Assembly: GCF_004001045.1 (NCBI RefSeq)
Contig: NZ_BIMK01000004.1
Span: forward strand, 1-64,000
Source: Paenibacillus chibensis
GTDB lineage: Bacteria; Bacillota; Bacilli; Paenibacillales; Paenibacillaceae
DNA length: 64,000 bases
Reading direction: 5' to 3'
Under the pieces are notes generated by a model. The model saw nothing but the letters and a program-made list of their open reading frames with translations. It ran no database searches and was not told where the DNA came from. A program made the translations under genes and the position numbers. Of this stretch, positions 37,747-49,385 are shown in pieces; position 1 is the stretch's first letter; the number at the start of each line of letters is the position of its first letter.

Positions 37747-39108
37747 ATGGGCGGAGAGCTCTTTTTCGACCGGATTCCCCCGCAGAATCTGGAGGCAGAG
37801 CAGGCGGTTCTAGGCGCGATTCTCCTCCAGAGTGAAGCGATGATCACCGCGATGGAGCGGGTGCAGCCGGAGGACTTCTACGACGCGCCGCATCAGCTGA
37901 TCTATGAAGCGATGATCCAGCTCGGAGAAGAGAATCAGCCTGTCGACCTGATTACCCTGACATCACGGCTTCAAGACAAGGGCCAGCTTGAGGATGTCGG
38001 CGGCGTCAGCTATCTTGCGAAGCTGGCCCACGCCGTACCGACGGCAGCCAACGTAGAGTATTATGCCCAGATCATCGAAGAGAAATCGATGCTGCGGCGC
38101 CTGATCCGGACGGCTACGCAGATTGTCAGCGAAGGCTATACCGGCGGCGAAGATGTATCCGGCATGCTCAGCGATGCCGAACGGAGGATTCTTGAGATCT
38201 CCAATCGGCGGACCGGCAGCGGCTTCGTGGCGATCCGAGACGTGCTGATGGACGTATTCGATCGGGTTGAAATCCTGCATCAGCAAAGCGGAAGCACCAC
38301 AGGGATTCCGACAGGCTTTGTGGATTTGGACAAGATGACCAACGGCTTTCAGCGTTCCGACCTGATCATCGTGGCGGCGCGGCCTTCCGTAGGTAAAACG
38401 GCGTTCGCTTTGAACATCGCCCAGAATGTGGCCGTACGGGCCAAAGAGACCGTAGCTATCTTCAGTCTGGAGATGTCCGCGCCTCAGCTGGTCAACCGGA
38501 TGATCTGCGCGGAAGCCAACCTCGATGCCAACATTATGCGGACGGGTGATTTCAAGACCGATGACGATTGGGCCAAGCTGACCATGGGCATTGCCTCGCT
38601 GGCCGAATCCGAGATCTATATTGACGATACACCCGGCATTACGGTCGCGGACATCCGCGCCAAATGCCGTCGTTTGAAGAAGGAGAAAGGCCTGGGGATG
38701 ATCGTAATCGACTACCTGCAGCTCATTCAGGGCCGCGGCAAAGCCGGTGAGAACCGCCAGCAGGAAGTATCCGAAATTTCGCGTACGCTGAAGCAAATTG
38801 CGCGCGAACTGAGCGTGCCGGTCATTGCGCTGTCCCAGCTCAGCCGGGGCGTGGAGCAGCGTCAGGACAAGCGTCCGATGATGTCCGACCTCCGGGAATC
38901 CGGTTCCATCGAGCAGGATGCCGATATCGTAGCCTTCCTCTACCGCGACGATTACTATAATCAGGAGACGGAGAAGAAGAATATTATCGAAATCATCATT
39001 GCCAAGCAGCGTAACGGCCCCGTGGGAACCGTCGAGCTGGTGTTTCTGAAAAACTTCAACAAATTCGTCAATTACGAAAGGGCGCATGCGGAGCCATTTG
39101 CCATGTGA
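37747..39108 (+). CDS. dnaB: Replicative DNA helicase
   Basis: The hexameric helicase (called DnaC in B. subtilis) that opens the replication fork. The N-terminal DnaB domain covers about 10-110 (PPQNLEAEQAVLGAIL), and the RecA-like domain 180-453 has Walker A ARPSVGKT (211-218), Walker B MIVIDYLQLIQ and the arginine-rich SDLRESGSIEQDAD segment. Its 453 aa is standard. GGAGGAATAAG before ATG 37747. A very strong terminator follows. Confidence 0.97.
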   Translation: MGGELFFDRIPPQNLEAEQAVLGAILLQSEAMITAMERVQPEDFYDAPHQLIYEAMIQLGEENQPVDLITLTSRLQDKGQLEDVGGVSYLAKLAHAVPTAANVEYYAQIIEEKSMLRRLIRTATQIVSEGYTGGEDVSGMLSDAERRILEISNRRTGSGFVAIRDVLMDVFDRVEILHQQSGSTTGIPTGFVDLDKMTNGFQRSDLIIVAARPSVGKTAFALNIAQNVAVRAKETVAIFSLEMSAPQLVNRMICAEANLDANIMRTGDFKTDDDWAKLTMGIASLAESEIYIDDTPGITVADIRAKCRRLKKEKGLGMIVIDYLQLIQGRGKAGENRQQEVSEISRTLKQIARELSVPVIALSQLSRGVEQRQDKRPMMSDLRESGSIEQDADIVAFLYRDDYYNQETEKKNIIEIIIAKQRNGPVGTVELVFLKNFNKFVNYERAHAEPFAM

Positions 39109-39126
39109 CCCTAGCTGTTCCAATTC

Positions 39127-39168
39127 CGAACAATCACACACCCTTATGTGTGATTGTTCGTTTTTTAT
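39127..39168 (+). terminator. Terminator of the gdpP-rplI-dnaB operon; overlaps PurBox-like arms
   Basis: Perfect 13-bp stem GAACAATCACACA / TGTGTGATTGTTC, then GTTTTTT. The outer part reads AATTCCGAACAAT (39122-39134), identical to the PurBox consensus AWWWCCGAACWWT, and on the other arm ATTGTTCGTTTTT, one mismatch from the reverse consensus. The remaining 250 bp to purA show no clear promoter; a small stem GGTGT-GTAAA-ACACC lies just before the purA ribosome site. Confidence 0.8.
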
Positions 39169-39392
39169 TTGACTTTAAAAATAGGGACTGTTACACTGGA
39201 AGTGCTGCTTTGGGAATCAATTTCATAAATCATATCGAGTTTTTAAGCCGATCCAGCATGATTTCAAATATCTAAATTGAAATTTTTATGGCAGTGGCAT
39301 TATGAAATTGATTATTAATGCAGGCAGTGAAACTTTGCTGCATATATGTATAGAGCTTTGAATTTTCGAGCAAAATTCATAGGAATTATTAA

Positions 39393-40712
<1,320 letters not shown>

Positions 40713-40726
40713 TTCATATCGAAAAC

Positions 40727-40770
40727 CGCCCACTCACCGGAAGTTCTGTTCCGGCGGGTGGGCTTTTTTT
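40727..40770 (+). terminator. Terminator after purA
   Basis: CCGCCCACTCACCGGAA / TTCCGGCGGGTGGGC stem (imperfect), seven Ts. Confidence 0.9.
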
Positions 40771-40989
40771 CATTTCGGGGATTAAAAGCCGCTATCATCC
40801 GTCAATACTTCTAATAATAGAGAGTTTACGGATTTTCTATCACTAGCAATCATCCAAGTAAAATGGCCGAAAGAATAGCGGGCTTCTCCTATTATCTCGC
40901 AGCGTCCATGCGGGAATAGGAGAGGTTGAGGCTTGCGTGTCCTTCGGTTCATTTTATCCAGCATGATTGGCATAAAGGAGGAAAGGCGG

Positions 40990-41766
40990 ATGAAATGGAC
41001 GGTTTGGCTGGTCAAGACGGTACTGACGGTGGTCCTGGTCTGCGGGTTGACGCTGCTGACGACCGGAGTGATAGTCAACAGCTACGTGCAGTCACTGCTA
41101 TCAAGTTTTAATATAACGCTGGAGGGGCAATCCTTCAGTCTGGGAGGCATGATGAAAGGCATGCTGGGCTTGGGCGGCAGCGGCTCGGGAGATCAAGCGA
41201 AGAAGGACTCTAAGGCAGATGGCGGGACATCCGGAACGACGGCCGGGGAGCGCGAAGATTCCGGAGCGAACTCGTCAGGCGGCAGCTTGGGGTCCATGAC
41301 CAGCGGCAGCGCAGATCAGACGGGGAGCGGCACGGACGCGAGCGGAGACAAGGACGTCGGAAGCACGGGAGGCGATTCGGGCTCTACGAGCGGCAGCAGC
41401 AGTACGGACAGCGGTGCGGACAGCAGCAAGACCAGCGGCGAAGATGCACCCATCGACGCGCTGCCGGTGACGGGTCAGGGTATGCTGGGCGAATCCTCCG
41501 CGGAAAACGGCTCTTCCCCGGATCATCAGGACACAATCAGCCCGGATGATGCCGCCCAGAAGAAGCAGGAGCTGACGAGCAGCGAAAAGGATCAGATTTT
41601 TAATATTCTGATGACGAAGCTGCCGCAGTCCGAATTGCAGAAAATTTCGACCGCCATGGAAGATGGCTTGACGGCGGAGGAGCTGCAAACGATGGAGGAG
41701 ACCATTTCCAAGTATTTGACGACCGAGGAATTCAATGTGCTGAAGCAAATGCTGGAGCAAAAATAG
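40990..41766 (+). CDS. Membrane-anchored Ser/Gly/Asp-rich protein
   Basis: Function unknown. The 258-aa product has one N-terminal hydrophobic helix (about 4-27), then a low-complexity stretch rich in Ser, Gly, Asp and Thr (about 60-165), and a C-terminal helical segment full of Glu, Leu and Lys (QKKELTSSEKDQIFNILM to the end). It is probably an exported, membrane-tethered protein with a flexible linker. AAAGGAGG precedes ATG 40990. The stop codon is followed by three further in-frame TAGs in a TAGAAG repeat. It lies between purA and the wall peptidase, so a link to cell-wall control is possible. Confidence 0.7.
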   Translation: MKWTVWLVKTVLTVVLVCGLTLLTTGVIVNSYVQSLLSSFNITLEGQSFSLGGMMKGMLGLGGSGSGDQAKKDSKADGGTSGTTAGEREDSGANSSGGSLGSMTSGSADQTGSGTDASGDKDVGSTGGDSGSTSGSSSTDSGADSSKTSGEDAPIDALPVTGQGMLGESSAENGSSPDHQDTISPDDAAQKKQELTSSEKDQIFNILMTKLPQSELQKISTAMEDGLTAEELQTMEETISKYLTTEEFNVLKQMLEQK

Positions 41767-41787
41767 AAGTAGAAGTAGAAGTAGAAG
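41764..41787 (+). repeat. TAGAAG hexamer tandem repeat at a stop codon
   Basis: Four copies of TAGAAG; the first TAG is the stop codon of the preceding gene and the next three are in the same frame. The rest of the roughly 300-bp gap to the next gene shows no gene; TGTTAA / TGTTAC WalR-like half-sites (about 41954-41980) are not correctly spaced. Confidence 0.8.
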
Positions 41788-42074
41788 CGGGAGCCATTTC
41801 CGCAGAATATAAACGCTGATTTTACAATATGCAGCATGAACGACATGTGAATTGTTATCTTTTTTGTCACCGGGAAAACGTCTCGAATTCGATAGCATAT
41901 AGCCTGAAACCCGCTTTCCGAGCGGGTTTATTTGCTAACTGCGCGGAGTTGAATTGTTAACTGACCTTGTGTTACAGTAGACAAGGGTGTAAAAAGGTAT
42001 CAAAATTTTAACCTTTTTGTCTATGGATTTGTAAAGTCCATAGCCCCGAAACGCAAAGCACAAGGGAGAGTATT

Positions 42075-43628
42075 ATGAAAGGTTTGAATGGTTTTCGCCA
42101 AACGGAAGAAACGCAGGCAGAGCAAACAGAGGCAGCGCAGGCTTCCGGGCACGAAGAACATGACGGCATGAGCACTTCTACCCTCAGCGAGCCGAAACGG
42201 CGGAGATGGAGTGCCGCCCGGAGATGGATCGTAGGCACGGCCGGAGCGGCTGTGGTGATCACGGGTCTCGTGTTCGCAGGCAATCAATATGTCGATGCCC
42301 AAACGGTCCCGTACTATCATGTATACATACATGGAGAAGAAGTCGGAACGATTGACGACCCGGATCGGATTGAACAACTATATAGCCGGAAACGGCAGGA
42401 ATATCAGGACAAGTATCCGGATGTGGCGATGGAGCTGCATACGGAAGGCATTACGACGAAGCTGGAGCGTGGCTTTAAAGCCGAGCCCGACACCGAGCAG
42501 ACCATGGCCAAGCTCGGCGGCATGCTGAAGGCATACGCGGAAGGCGTGGAGCTGAAAGTGGACGGCAAAGTCGTAGGCATCGTGAAGGATCAGGCTGCGA
42601 TCAGCGCTGCGTTGGAGAAAGTGAAGCAGAAATATGCGCCGCAAACAGCGGCTGCCACGGGAACCAGCGGAGCGTCGGTCAAGAAGCTTGCGGCCAGCAG
42701 TACCGCCAAGCCGCAGCAAACGGCGGCCAATCCCGTCAAATCGGTTCGCATCGAAGAGGACGTGACTTCGGCTCCGGTAGAGACCGATCCGAACAAGGTA
42801 CTATCGGTGGATGAAGCGGCCAAGCTGCTGATCACGGGCAAGGATGCCCCGCTGGTGTACACGGTGGAAGAAGGCGATACGATCAGCTCGATCGCCAGCC
42901 AGTTCCATCTGACCCAAAAGGAGATTTTTGCGAACAATCCGCAAATCAAGGAAAAGTACATGCAGATCGGTGACCGGCTCCAGTTAACCGTACCCAAGCC
43001 TCCGCTGACGGTGACAACGGTGGAGAAGGTATCCGAACAGGTGGCTACGGCCCCGGACATTGAAATTCGCAAGTCGAAGGATCTGCCGGCAGGCAAGAGC
43101 AAGGTGGTCCGTCCCGGCCAGGAAGGCCTCAAGGTCATGAATTATGTCGTTACGAAGCAGAACGGAAAGGTCGTCGATGAGCAGTGGGTCGGCCAGACCG
43201 TCGTCAAAGCCTCGCTCACGGAAGTCGTGCTGCAGGGGACCAAGGTGCCCGGCAAAGGCTCGGGCCGATTCGCCTGGCCGGTCAGCGGCGCCAGCATCTC
43301 CAGCTCCTACAGTTCGCGGTGGGGCCGGGCGCATAAGGGCATTGACATCGTATCGAGCAACCGGACGATTAAGGCTGCCGATGACGGCACGGTGACCTTT
43401 ACCGGACAGATTAACGGCTACGGCAACGCGATCATTATCAGCCACGGCAATGGCTACGAAACGCTTTACGGGCATTTGAAGAGCATCTCGACCCATCAAG
43501 GGGCGCATGTGAACCAGGGCGACAAGATCGGCATCATGGGCAGCACCGGCCGTTCCACCGGTACCCATCTCCATTTTGAAATCCATAAGTCAGGTTCGAT
43601 TCAAAACCCGATGAAATATTTGAACTAA
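42075..43628 (+). CDS. M23 peptidoglycan endopeptidase with LysM and G5
   Basis: A 517-aa exported wall hydrolase. After a polar N-terminal tail there is one membrane helix (about 53-75), a long extracellular spacer, LysM (about 262-307, YTVEEGDTISSIASQF), a G5-like domain (about 310-390) and a C-terminal M23 domain with zinc ligands in HKGID and HLHFE. M23 enzymes cut peptide cross-links. Directly upstream of walR, whose product controls wall hydrolases, so co-regulation is likely (inference). Confidence 0.92.
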   Translation: MKGLNGFRQTEETQAEQTEAAQASGHEEHDGMSTSTLSEPKRRRWSAARRWIVGTAGAAVVITGLVFAGNQYVDAQTVPYYHVYIHGEEVGTIDDPDRIEQLYSRKRQEYQDKYPDVAMELHTEGITTKLERGFKAEPDTEQTMAKLGGMLKAYAEGVELKVDGKVVGIVKDQAAISAALEKVKQKYAPQTAAATGTSGASVKKLAASSTAKPQQTAANPVKSVRIEEDVTSAPVETDPNKVLSVDEAAKLLITGKDAPLVYTVEEGDTISSIASQFHLTQKEIFANNPQIKEKYMQIGDRLQLTVPKPPLTVTTVEKVSEQVATAPDIEIRKSKDLPAGKSKVVRPGQEGLKVMNYVVTKQNGKVVDEQWVGQTVVKASLTEVVLQGTKVPGKGSGRFAWPVSGASISSSYSSRWGRAHKGIDIVSSNRTIKAADDGTVTFTGQINGYGNAIIISHGNGYETLYGHLKSISTHQGAHVNQGDKIGIMGSTGRSTGTHLHFEIHKSGSIQNPMKYLN

Positions 43629-43673
43629 CACCAGTCATCACACGCATCAGCACTCATACACGAATATCATGGA

Positions 43674-43710
43674 TAAGCACTGCCCCTCTTCTTGGGGGCG
43701 GTGCTTTTGT
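43674..43710 (+). terminator. Terminator between the M23 gene and walR
   Basis: AAGCACTGCCCC / GGGGGCGGTGCTT stem with a T-rich loop and a short T run. Confidence 0.8.
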
Positions 43711-43831
43711 ATTCCAAAAAATAGCCTGATTTAAACGGCATGAAAGCGCCCTGGCAGGATGTGACGCGAAGCCAGGTATGGTAAAATGAAAAAAGGACTG
43801 TACAAGTTCGGATGAACGGGGTGAAGAGCCG

Positions 43832-44563
43832 ATGCAGGGAACGATTCTGGTGGTGGATGATGAACAGCCCATTGCCGATATTTTAAAATTCAATTTGGAA
43901 AAAGAGGGCTACGAGGTCATCTGCACATTTGACGGCGTCAGCGCGGTGGAGATGGCAAGTTCCATTCAGCCTGACCTGATGCTGCTTGATCTGATGCTCC
44001 CGGGCAAGGACGGCATGGACGTGTGCCGCGAGCTGCGTGCGCAGGGCCTGCATATGCCGATTATTATGCTGACCGCCAAGGATGGCGAGATCGACAAGGT
44101 GCTGGGTCTCGAGCTGGGTGCCGACGATTACGTGACGAAGCCGTTCAGCACGCGCGAGCTGCTCGCGCGGGTGAAGGCGCAGATGCGGCGGCAGACCAAG
44201 CCGGCAGGCACGGAGGCGGCAGCCGTGGCGGCACCGGAGCCGAAGCAGGGCATACAGCTCTTTGACCTTTTTATAGATACGGATATGTATATGGTGTACA
44301 AGGATGGCGAGGCGCTCGACCTGACGCACCGGGAATATGAGCTGGTGTATTATCTGGTGAAGAACGCCGGCAAAGTCATGACGCGGGAGCATTTGCTGCA
44401 GGCGGTGTGGGGCTTTGAGTATTTCGGGGACGTCCGCACGGTGGACGTGACGATCCGGAGGCTGCGGGAGAAGATTGAGGAGAACCCGAGCAAGCCGGAA
44501 TACATTTTGACGCGCCGGGGTCTCGGGTACGTGATGCGCAGTCCCAAAAACGGAGGCCTGTAA
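43832..44563 (+). CDS. walR: Response regulator WalR (YycF)
   Basis: An OmpR-family regulator of 243 aa that controls peptidoglycan hydrolases and is essential in most Firmicutes. Receiver residues 1-120 with D53 as phosphate acceptor ([11 protein letters not shown]) and K in TKPFS; winged-helix domain 140-240 ([28 protein letters not shown]). A short Ala/Pro-rich insertion links the domains. Its stop directly precedes walK, with no gap. Confidence 0.95.
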   Translation: MQGTILVVDDEQPIADILKFNLEKEGYEVICTFDGVSAVEMASSIQPDLMLLDLMLPGKDGMDVCRELRAQGLHMPIIMLTAKDGEIDKVLGLELGADDYVTKPFSTRELLARVKAQMRRQTKPAGTEAAAVAAPEPKQGIQLFDLFIDTDMYMVYKDGEALDLTHREYELVYYLVKNAGKVMTREHLLQAVWGFEYFGDVRTVDVTIRRLREKIEENPSKPEYILTRRGLGYVMRSPKNGGL

Positions 44564-46387
44564 ATGAAGTGGATCTCCTTTTTCCGCACTATTCAGGCGA
44601 AGCTGATCATTATTTACGTCCTGCTGATTCTGATCGCTATGCAGCTGATTGGTGTTTATTTCGTGAGCGCCATGAAAAACTCGCTGACCCGAAATTTCAC
44701 GCAGGACCTGCAGGAGAGAGCCGAGCTTCTGTCCGTATTGGCCGCGGAAAAACTGGAGAGCACCGCCGACACGGGTGAAAACAACGTGGAGAGCCTGGGC
44801 GCGATCGTCACGAATCTGTTCAACATGGACGGCGCGGAGATTCAGGTGCTGGATGCGAGCGGCAAGGTGCTGATTACATCCAATCAGTCGCATGCGGATT
44901 ATGTGGGCCGCAAGAACACGCAGACCGTGGTCAGCCGCGCACTGCAGGGCAGCAAGGACAACGAGGAATACGTCATCGACGAAGACAACATCCGTAAGAA
45001 GGTCGTAGCCAAGCCTGTGCTCAATAAGGGCAAAATCGTCGGCGCCGTGTATATCGTCGCCTCGATGAAAGAGCTGTATACGACGATGGGGCGGGTCAAC
45101 AATATTTTCATATCGGGGATCCTGCTGGCGCTGGGATTGACGGCCGTTCTCGGCGTGATTCTGGCGCATACGATCACCCATCCGATCAAGGAAATGACGA
45201 AGCATGCCACCGCGGTGGCCGAGGGGAATTTCGATCAGAAGATGCCCGTCTTCGGCAATGACGAAATCGGCCAGCTGAGCGAGGCGTTCAACTACATGAC
45301 GACCCGCCTGCGGGAAGCGCTGCTCGTCAATGAAGAGGAGAAGGAGAAATTAGCTTCCATTCTCACGAATATGAGTGACGGTGTGATCGCCACCGATGAA
45401 GCGGGGCGGATCATCCTCATGAACCGGCGCGCAGGCGCGATTCTGGGCGTGGACGAGGATGAATTGTCCGGCAGCGGCATTGCCGAGGTGCTCGGACTCA
45501 GCGAAGAGCAGACGCAGACGTTCACGGAGGGCACGTATGTGACGATGCTGCTTCAGATTGGCCACGAAGCGGAGCTCTCCTATATGATCCGGGTGACGTT
45601 CACCCCGATCCACCGCCGCGAGTTCGGCATTACGGGCACGATCGCCGTGCTGCAGGATGTCACCGAGCAGGAGAAGCTGGAAGCGTCGCGGCGCGAGTTC
45701 GTGGCGAACGTGTCACATGAGCTGCGGACCCCGCTGACGACCATTAAGAGCTATACCGAGGCGTTGGATGACGGAGCGCTCGACGACCCGCCGCTGGCGT
45801 CGCGCTTCGTGGGCGTGATCCAGAACGAGACCGGGCGGATGATCCGGCTCGTGACGGATCTATTGCATCTATCGCGGCTGGATAACAAGGAAGCCCTGAT
45901 CCGCAAGCAGCCATCCGATGTACTCGAAATGCTGGAGGACGTGGCGGACCGGTTCGCTTTCCAGATGCAGCAGAAGGACATCCGGAGCGAGGTCAAGGTG
46001 GAAGCCGGCCTGCGCAAGGCGCTGTGCGACCGGGATCAGATCGACCAGGTGCTGGACAACCTGGTGTCCAACGCCATGAAATATACGCAGCCCGGCGGCA
46101 GCATCGCCATGGGCGCGGCGGAGGCGCCGGGCAATCTGCTGGCGATCTCCGTGCAGGATACGGGCATCGGGATCCCGAAAAAGGATCTCGATCGCATCTT
46201 CGAGCGCTTCTACCGGGTGGACAAGGCGCGCTCGCGGAGCATGGGCGGCACCGGTCTCGGGCTGTCGATTGCCCGGGAGATCGTGCTTGCCCACGGCGGT
46301 ACGATCTCCATTCAATCCGAGCTCGGGCAGGGCACCAAAGTGACGTTTACCCTGCCACTCGCGGAGGATGAGGGGGTGGCGACATGA
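44564..46387 (+). CDS. walK: Sensor histidine kinase WalK (YycG)
   Basis: A 607-aa membrane kinase partnering WalR. Two helices (about 12-32 and 178-200) flank an extracellular Cache/PAS domain; HAMP (200-255), cytosolic PAS (about 260-370), HisKA with H385 in [12 protein letters not shown], HATPase_c with NAMKYT, DTGIGIP and GTGLGLSIA. Length and order are those of Bacillales WalK. It overlaps walH by 4 bp. Confidence 0.95.
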   Translation: MKWISFFRTIQAKLIIIYVLLILIAMQLIGVYFVSAMKNSLTRNFTQDLQERAELLSVLAAEKLESTADTGENNVESLGAIVTNLFNMDGAEIQVLDASGKVLITSNQSHADYVGRKNTQTVVSRALQGSKDNEEYVIDEDNIRKKVVAKPVLNKGKIVGAVYIVASMKELYTTMGRVNNIFISGILLALGLTAVLGVILAHTITHPIKEMTKHATAVAEGNFDQKMPVFGNDEIGQLSEAFNYMTTRLREALLVNEEEKEKLASILTNMSDGVIATDEAGRIILMNRRAGAILGVDEDELSGSGIAEVLGLSEEQTQTFTEGTYVTMLLQIGHEAELSYMIRVTFTPIHRREFGITGTIAVLQDVTEQEKLEASRREFVANVSHELRTPLTTIKSYTEALDDGALDDPPLASRFVGVIQNETGRMIRLVTDLLHLSRLDNKEALIRKQPSDVLEMLEDVADRFAFQMQQKDIRSEVKVEAGLRKALCDRDQIDQVLDNLVSNAMKYTQPGGSIAMGAAEAPGNLLAISVQDTGIGIPKKDLDRIFERFYRVDKARSRSMGGTGLGLSIAREIVLAHGGTISIQSELGQGTKVTFTLPLAEDEGVAT

Positions 46388-47664
46388 AGGAACGGATGAA
46401 ATCGCTCCTCCTGCTGCTGCTCGTCTTGGGCAGCCTGGTACAGAGCTATTACCTCATCTATCGCCTTCCGGGCAGCGATACGGCTGCCAAGGCGATGAAC
46501 AACTATATCAAGACGGATAACATGGGCCCGCAGGATAAAGTGGAGAACCTGCTGTACCCGGATAAAATGCTGATTCATATGGGGGAAGGCAAGCATACCG
46601 TCTTCTATCCGAATTCCACATTCTATAAGCTTATCTATTCGCGTCTGAAAGGGCGCAGCTTCGAAGGCTTCCAGCGTCGTTCGGTAGAGAATATGGATTG
46701 GAATAAAATCCGCAACGAAAACCCGGGCATCGAGCTGACCTTCGGCTCCGGCATTCCGGTCACGCTGCTGCAGCGGGTCATGCAGATTCAGCCTGATTCG
46801 CTCTTTGAAGCCGAGCGGATCAACCGGATCTGGATTTACAGCGCGCCAAGCGACTCGAAGGCGCATGCGCTGTTCTTCAGCACCGAGGGGGATGTCGTCT
46901 ACGAGGCCGGCAAAGTTGACCTGACCGTGCAGGACGTGCAGCAGCATGTGGACTTCGGCAAAAACTGGATTCCGTATGCGATGCAGGGCGACGGAGCGTA
47001 TTATTTGCCGGAGAAGCCGGTGGACATGGTCGAGGCGAATCTGGAGATTGGCTGGTATACGATTGCTCAGATGCAGCAGAGCCTCTTCTTCGACCCGGGA
47101 ATTACGCGTTATATCCAGGAGAAGGACGGCTCGGAAATCTATACCGACTCGAAGCGGAGCCTGCAGGTGCGGCAGGAGCAGAAGTGGATGAGCTACACGG
47201 ATCCTGCGGCTCCGCCGGCCGGGGAAAGCACCGACAGCAAGGATATTTTGGCGGCCGTGGATTTCGTGAACGAGCATGGCGGCTGGAACGGCGTGTACCG
47301 TTTGGATTTGTCCGGTATCGGCGCAGAGCAGAGCCAGATCATATTCCAGCAGTATTACGGCTCGTATCCGGTTCTCGACACGATGAATTTCCATTACGGC
47401 ACGATGAGGCTGGATTTGCAGCAGGGCAACGTGTCGACGTATGAACGGTCCCTGATCTATATGAAAACAGGCCAGCAAAACAAGCAGATGAAGAAGCTTT
47501 CTGCCGGAGAAGACCTCAAGGCGATGCTAACGGCTTACAGCAAGGAGTCGCCGATCGTGGACCTCTACCCGGCATATTTGCCGGAGCTGGAGTCGAAGGG
47601 GCTGAAGCTGACGCCGGTCTGGGCTGTGAAGCTGGCAAACGGACAAATCCGTACGATTCGCTAA
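46384..47664 (+). CDS. walH: WalK regulator WalH (YycH)
   Basis: A 426-aa protein with one N-terminal helix and a large extracellular domain; WalH and WalI contact WalK in the membrane and tune its activity. Identity rests on position and on YycH-like features ([12 protein letters not shown] start, long domain with repeated [11 protein letters not shown]-type segments). After the stop, about 80 nt remain open in another frame (ends in VDAAVIVKNK), which may be a decayed C-terminal extension. Confidence 0.88.
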   Translation: MKERMKSLLLLLLVLGSLVQSYYLIYRLPGSDTAAKAMNNYIKTDNMGPQDKVENLLYPDKMLIHMGEGKHTVFYPNSTFYKLIYSRLKGRSFEGFQRRSVENMDWNKIRNENPGIELTFGSGIPVTLLQRVMQIQPDSLFEAERINRIWIYSAPSDSKAHALFFSTEGDVVYEAGKVDLTVQDVQQHVDFGKNWIPYAMQGDGAYYLPEKPVDMVEANLEIGWYTIAQMQQSLFFDPGITRYIQEKDGSEIYTDSKRSLQVRQEQKWMSYTDPAAPPAGESTDSKDILAAVDFVNEHGGWNGVYRLDLSGIGAEQSQIIFQQYYGSYPVLDTMNFHYGTMRLDLQQGNVSTYERSLIYMKTGQQNKQMKKLSAGEDLKAMLTAYSKESPIVDLYPAYLPELESKGLKLTPVWAVKLANGQIRTIR

Positions 47665-47775
47665 GAATGTAAAATGTTAAGCGTAACAAGGGAAAGCTGC
47701 GGCAGCAATCGCGATTGGAGATCCAATCCGTGGATGCGGCGGTCATCGTCAAGAATAAATAAAGGAGGCGAATGA

Positions 47776-48573
47776 ATGGATTGGGGAAGAGCCAAAAATG
47801 TGCTGATCTACGCTTTTTTGCTGCTGAATCTCGTGCTTGGCTATCAGCTGTGGGCTGATGTGCGCGAGCAGGCGGACACCAGTCTGGATTTTGCCTCCTT
47901 ATCGGAGAGCACGCAGAAGGTGATGAAGGAAAAAACCATCCAGCTGCTGTGCCAGATTCCGAGCATGACGCCGCAGCTGCCCAAGATTACGTATCAATAT
48001 CAGAGCGGTGAGAGCATCGGCGATCAGGTGACCCTGAAGGAACCGATCGAGAGCCAGCTCATTTTCAGGGACAAAGAATTGGTGAGCGCCTTGAAAGGGG
48101 AGATTCCGGAGATCGGAAACTACCGGTACGATCCGCTGGCGAGCGAATATATGAGCAAAAGCGAAATGGAGCGGGTCAAAGAGGCCGGCGCAGCCGGGCG
48201 CTTCGTCATGCATGCGCTGGTGGACCAGAAATGGCCGCTCTTTAACGACCAGCTGGAGCTGTATTACAGCGAGCAGCGGATCATCGCCTACCGGCAGTCC
48301 GGAATTGAGATCTCCGCTTCCGGAGATGACGAGAATCAGAAAATGATGCCGGCCAGCAATGCGCTGAAAACGCTGGTGGAGCGGCATTTGCCGCCGGGTT
48401 CCAGTATCAAGGACATCCAGCTCGGATATTACGGGCAGGTCTACAATTCGGAGAGCCAGGTTGCCGCGCCTTCGTGGCGGTTCACGCTGGAGAGCGGAGA
48501 GATGTATTACGTTCAAGGCATCAGCGGGGACGTGACGGTAAGCAGTCCGAAGACCGAGAAAGAAAGGGAGTAG
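47776..48573 (+). CDS. walI: WalK regulator WalI (YycI)
   Basis: A 265-aa single-pass protein (MDWGRAKNVLIYAFLLLNLVLGYQLW) with an extracellular domain of the YycI family; it acts with WalH on WalK. AAAGGAGG precedes ATG 47776. walJ begins 5 bp after its stop. Confidence 0.9.
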   Translation: MDWGRAKNVLIYAFLLLNLVLGYQLWADVREQADTSLDFASLSESTQKVMKEKTIQLLCQIPSMTPQLPKITYQYQSGESIGDQVTLKEPIESQLIFRDKELVSALKGEIPEIGNYRYDPLASEYMSKSEMERVKEAGAAGRFVMHALVDQKWPLFNDQLELYYSEQRIIAYRQSGIEISASGDDENQKMMPASNALKTLVERHLPPGSSIKDIQLGYYGQVYNSESQVAAPSWRFTLESGEMYYVQGISGDVTVSSPKTEKERE

Positions 48574-48578
48574 GAGCA

Positions 48579-49385
48579 ATGGGAATATCTTTTACGGTGC
48601 TGTCCAGCGGTTCGACCGGGAATGCGACCGTCGTCAGAAACGAAGAAACGACACTGATGATCGACGCGGGTCTCAGCGCCAAGCGGATTGACGAGCTGCT
48701 GAAAGAGCGGGAAGTAACCGGCGAGGAAATAGACGGCATTCTGGTTACGCACGAGCATTCGGATCATATCAAGGGTCTCGGTGCCGTTGCACGTAAATAC
48801 GATCTGCCGATCTATGCCAATGAGAAAACGTGGGAAGCGATGGAGAAGTCCATCGGCAAAATTGCGGAAGAGAACCGCATCGTCATGGATAGCGGCGAAG
48901 TGCGCGACTTCGGCTCGCTGCGCGTGGAATCCTTCGGTATTTCGCATGATGCGGCAGAGCCGGTGGGCTACTGTTTCTATGACGGCAACGAAAAGCTCAG
49001 CGTCGCGACCGACCTCGGCTATATGAGCGATAAGGTCAAGCAGGCGATCAGCGACTCGAACGTGGTGGTGCTTGAAGCCAATCATGATATCGAGCTGCTG
49101 CGGATGGGCAGATACCCGTGGAACATCAAGCGCCGCATTCTCGGCGATATGGGCCACTTGTCGAATATCGACACAGGAGCAGCACTGAGCGAGCTGCTGA
49201 CCGGTGATCTGAAGCGGACCTATCTGGCCCACCTCAGTCGCGACCATAACATGATGGATCTGGCGAAAATGACGGTGCGTGACAGCATGGAGGAACGCGG
49301 CTGCTTTTATAAAGACAGCGAATTTAAATTATGCGATACGTACTATGACCGCCCTACACCGTGGGATAAGGTGAGTGAACCATAA
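48579..49385 (+). CDS. walJ: Metallo-beta-lactamase-fold hydrolase WalJ (YycJ)
   Basis: A 268-aa cytosolic metal-dependent nuclease-like enzyme; YycJ proteins act on DNA and have been linked to mismatch-type repair and coordination of division with replication. The fold is marked by SSGSTGNATVV, THEHSDHIKGL (HxHxDH) and the later LEANHD and HLSRDHN. ATG 48579 follows TAGGAG; an earlier in-frame start would lie inside walI. Its 3' end overlaps a small convergent gene by about 32 bp. Confidence 0.92.
   Translation: MGISFTVLSSGSTGNATVVRNEETTLMIDAGLSAKRIDELLKEREVTGEEIDGILVTHEHSDHIKGLGAVARKYDLPIYANEKTWEAMEKSIGKIAEENRIVMDSGEVRDFGSLRVESFGISHDAAEPVGYCFYDGNEKLSVATDLGYMSDKVKQAISDSNVVVLEANHDIELLRMGRYPWNIKRRILGDMGHLSNIDTGAALSELLTGDLKRTYLAHLSRDHNMMDLAKMTVRDSMEERGCFYKDSEFKLCDTYYDRPTPWDKVSEP

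Noticed and set aside
41950-42000. WalR binding site before the M23 peptidase
   Set aside because: TGTTAA, TGTTAC and TGTAAA half-sites occur but the spacing (9 and 12 bp) does not fit the TGTWAH-N5-TGTWAH consensus.
47665-47763. A C-terminal extension of WalH in another frame
   Set aside because: About 28 codons are open after the walH stop and look protein-like, but there is no homology evidence for a frameshift; kept only as a note.
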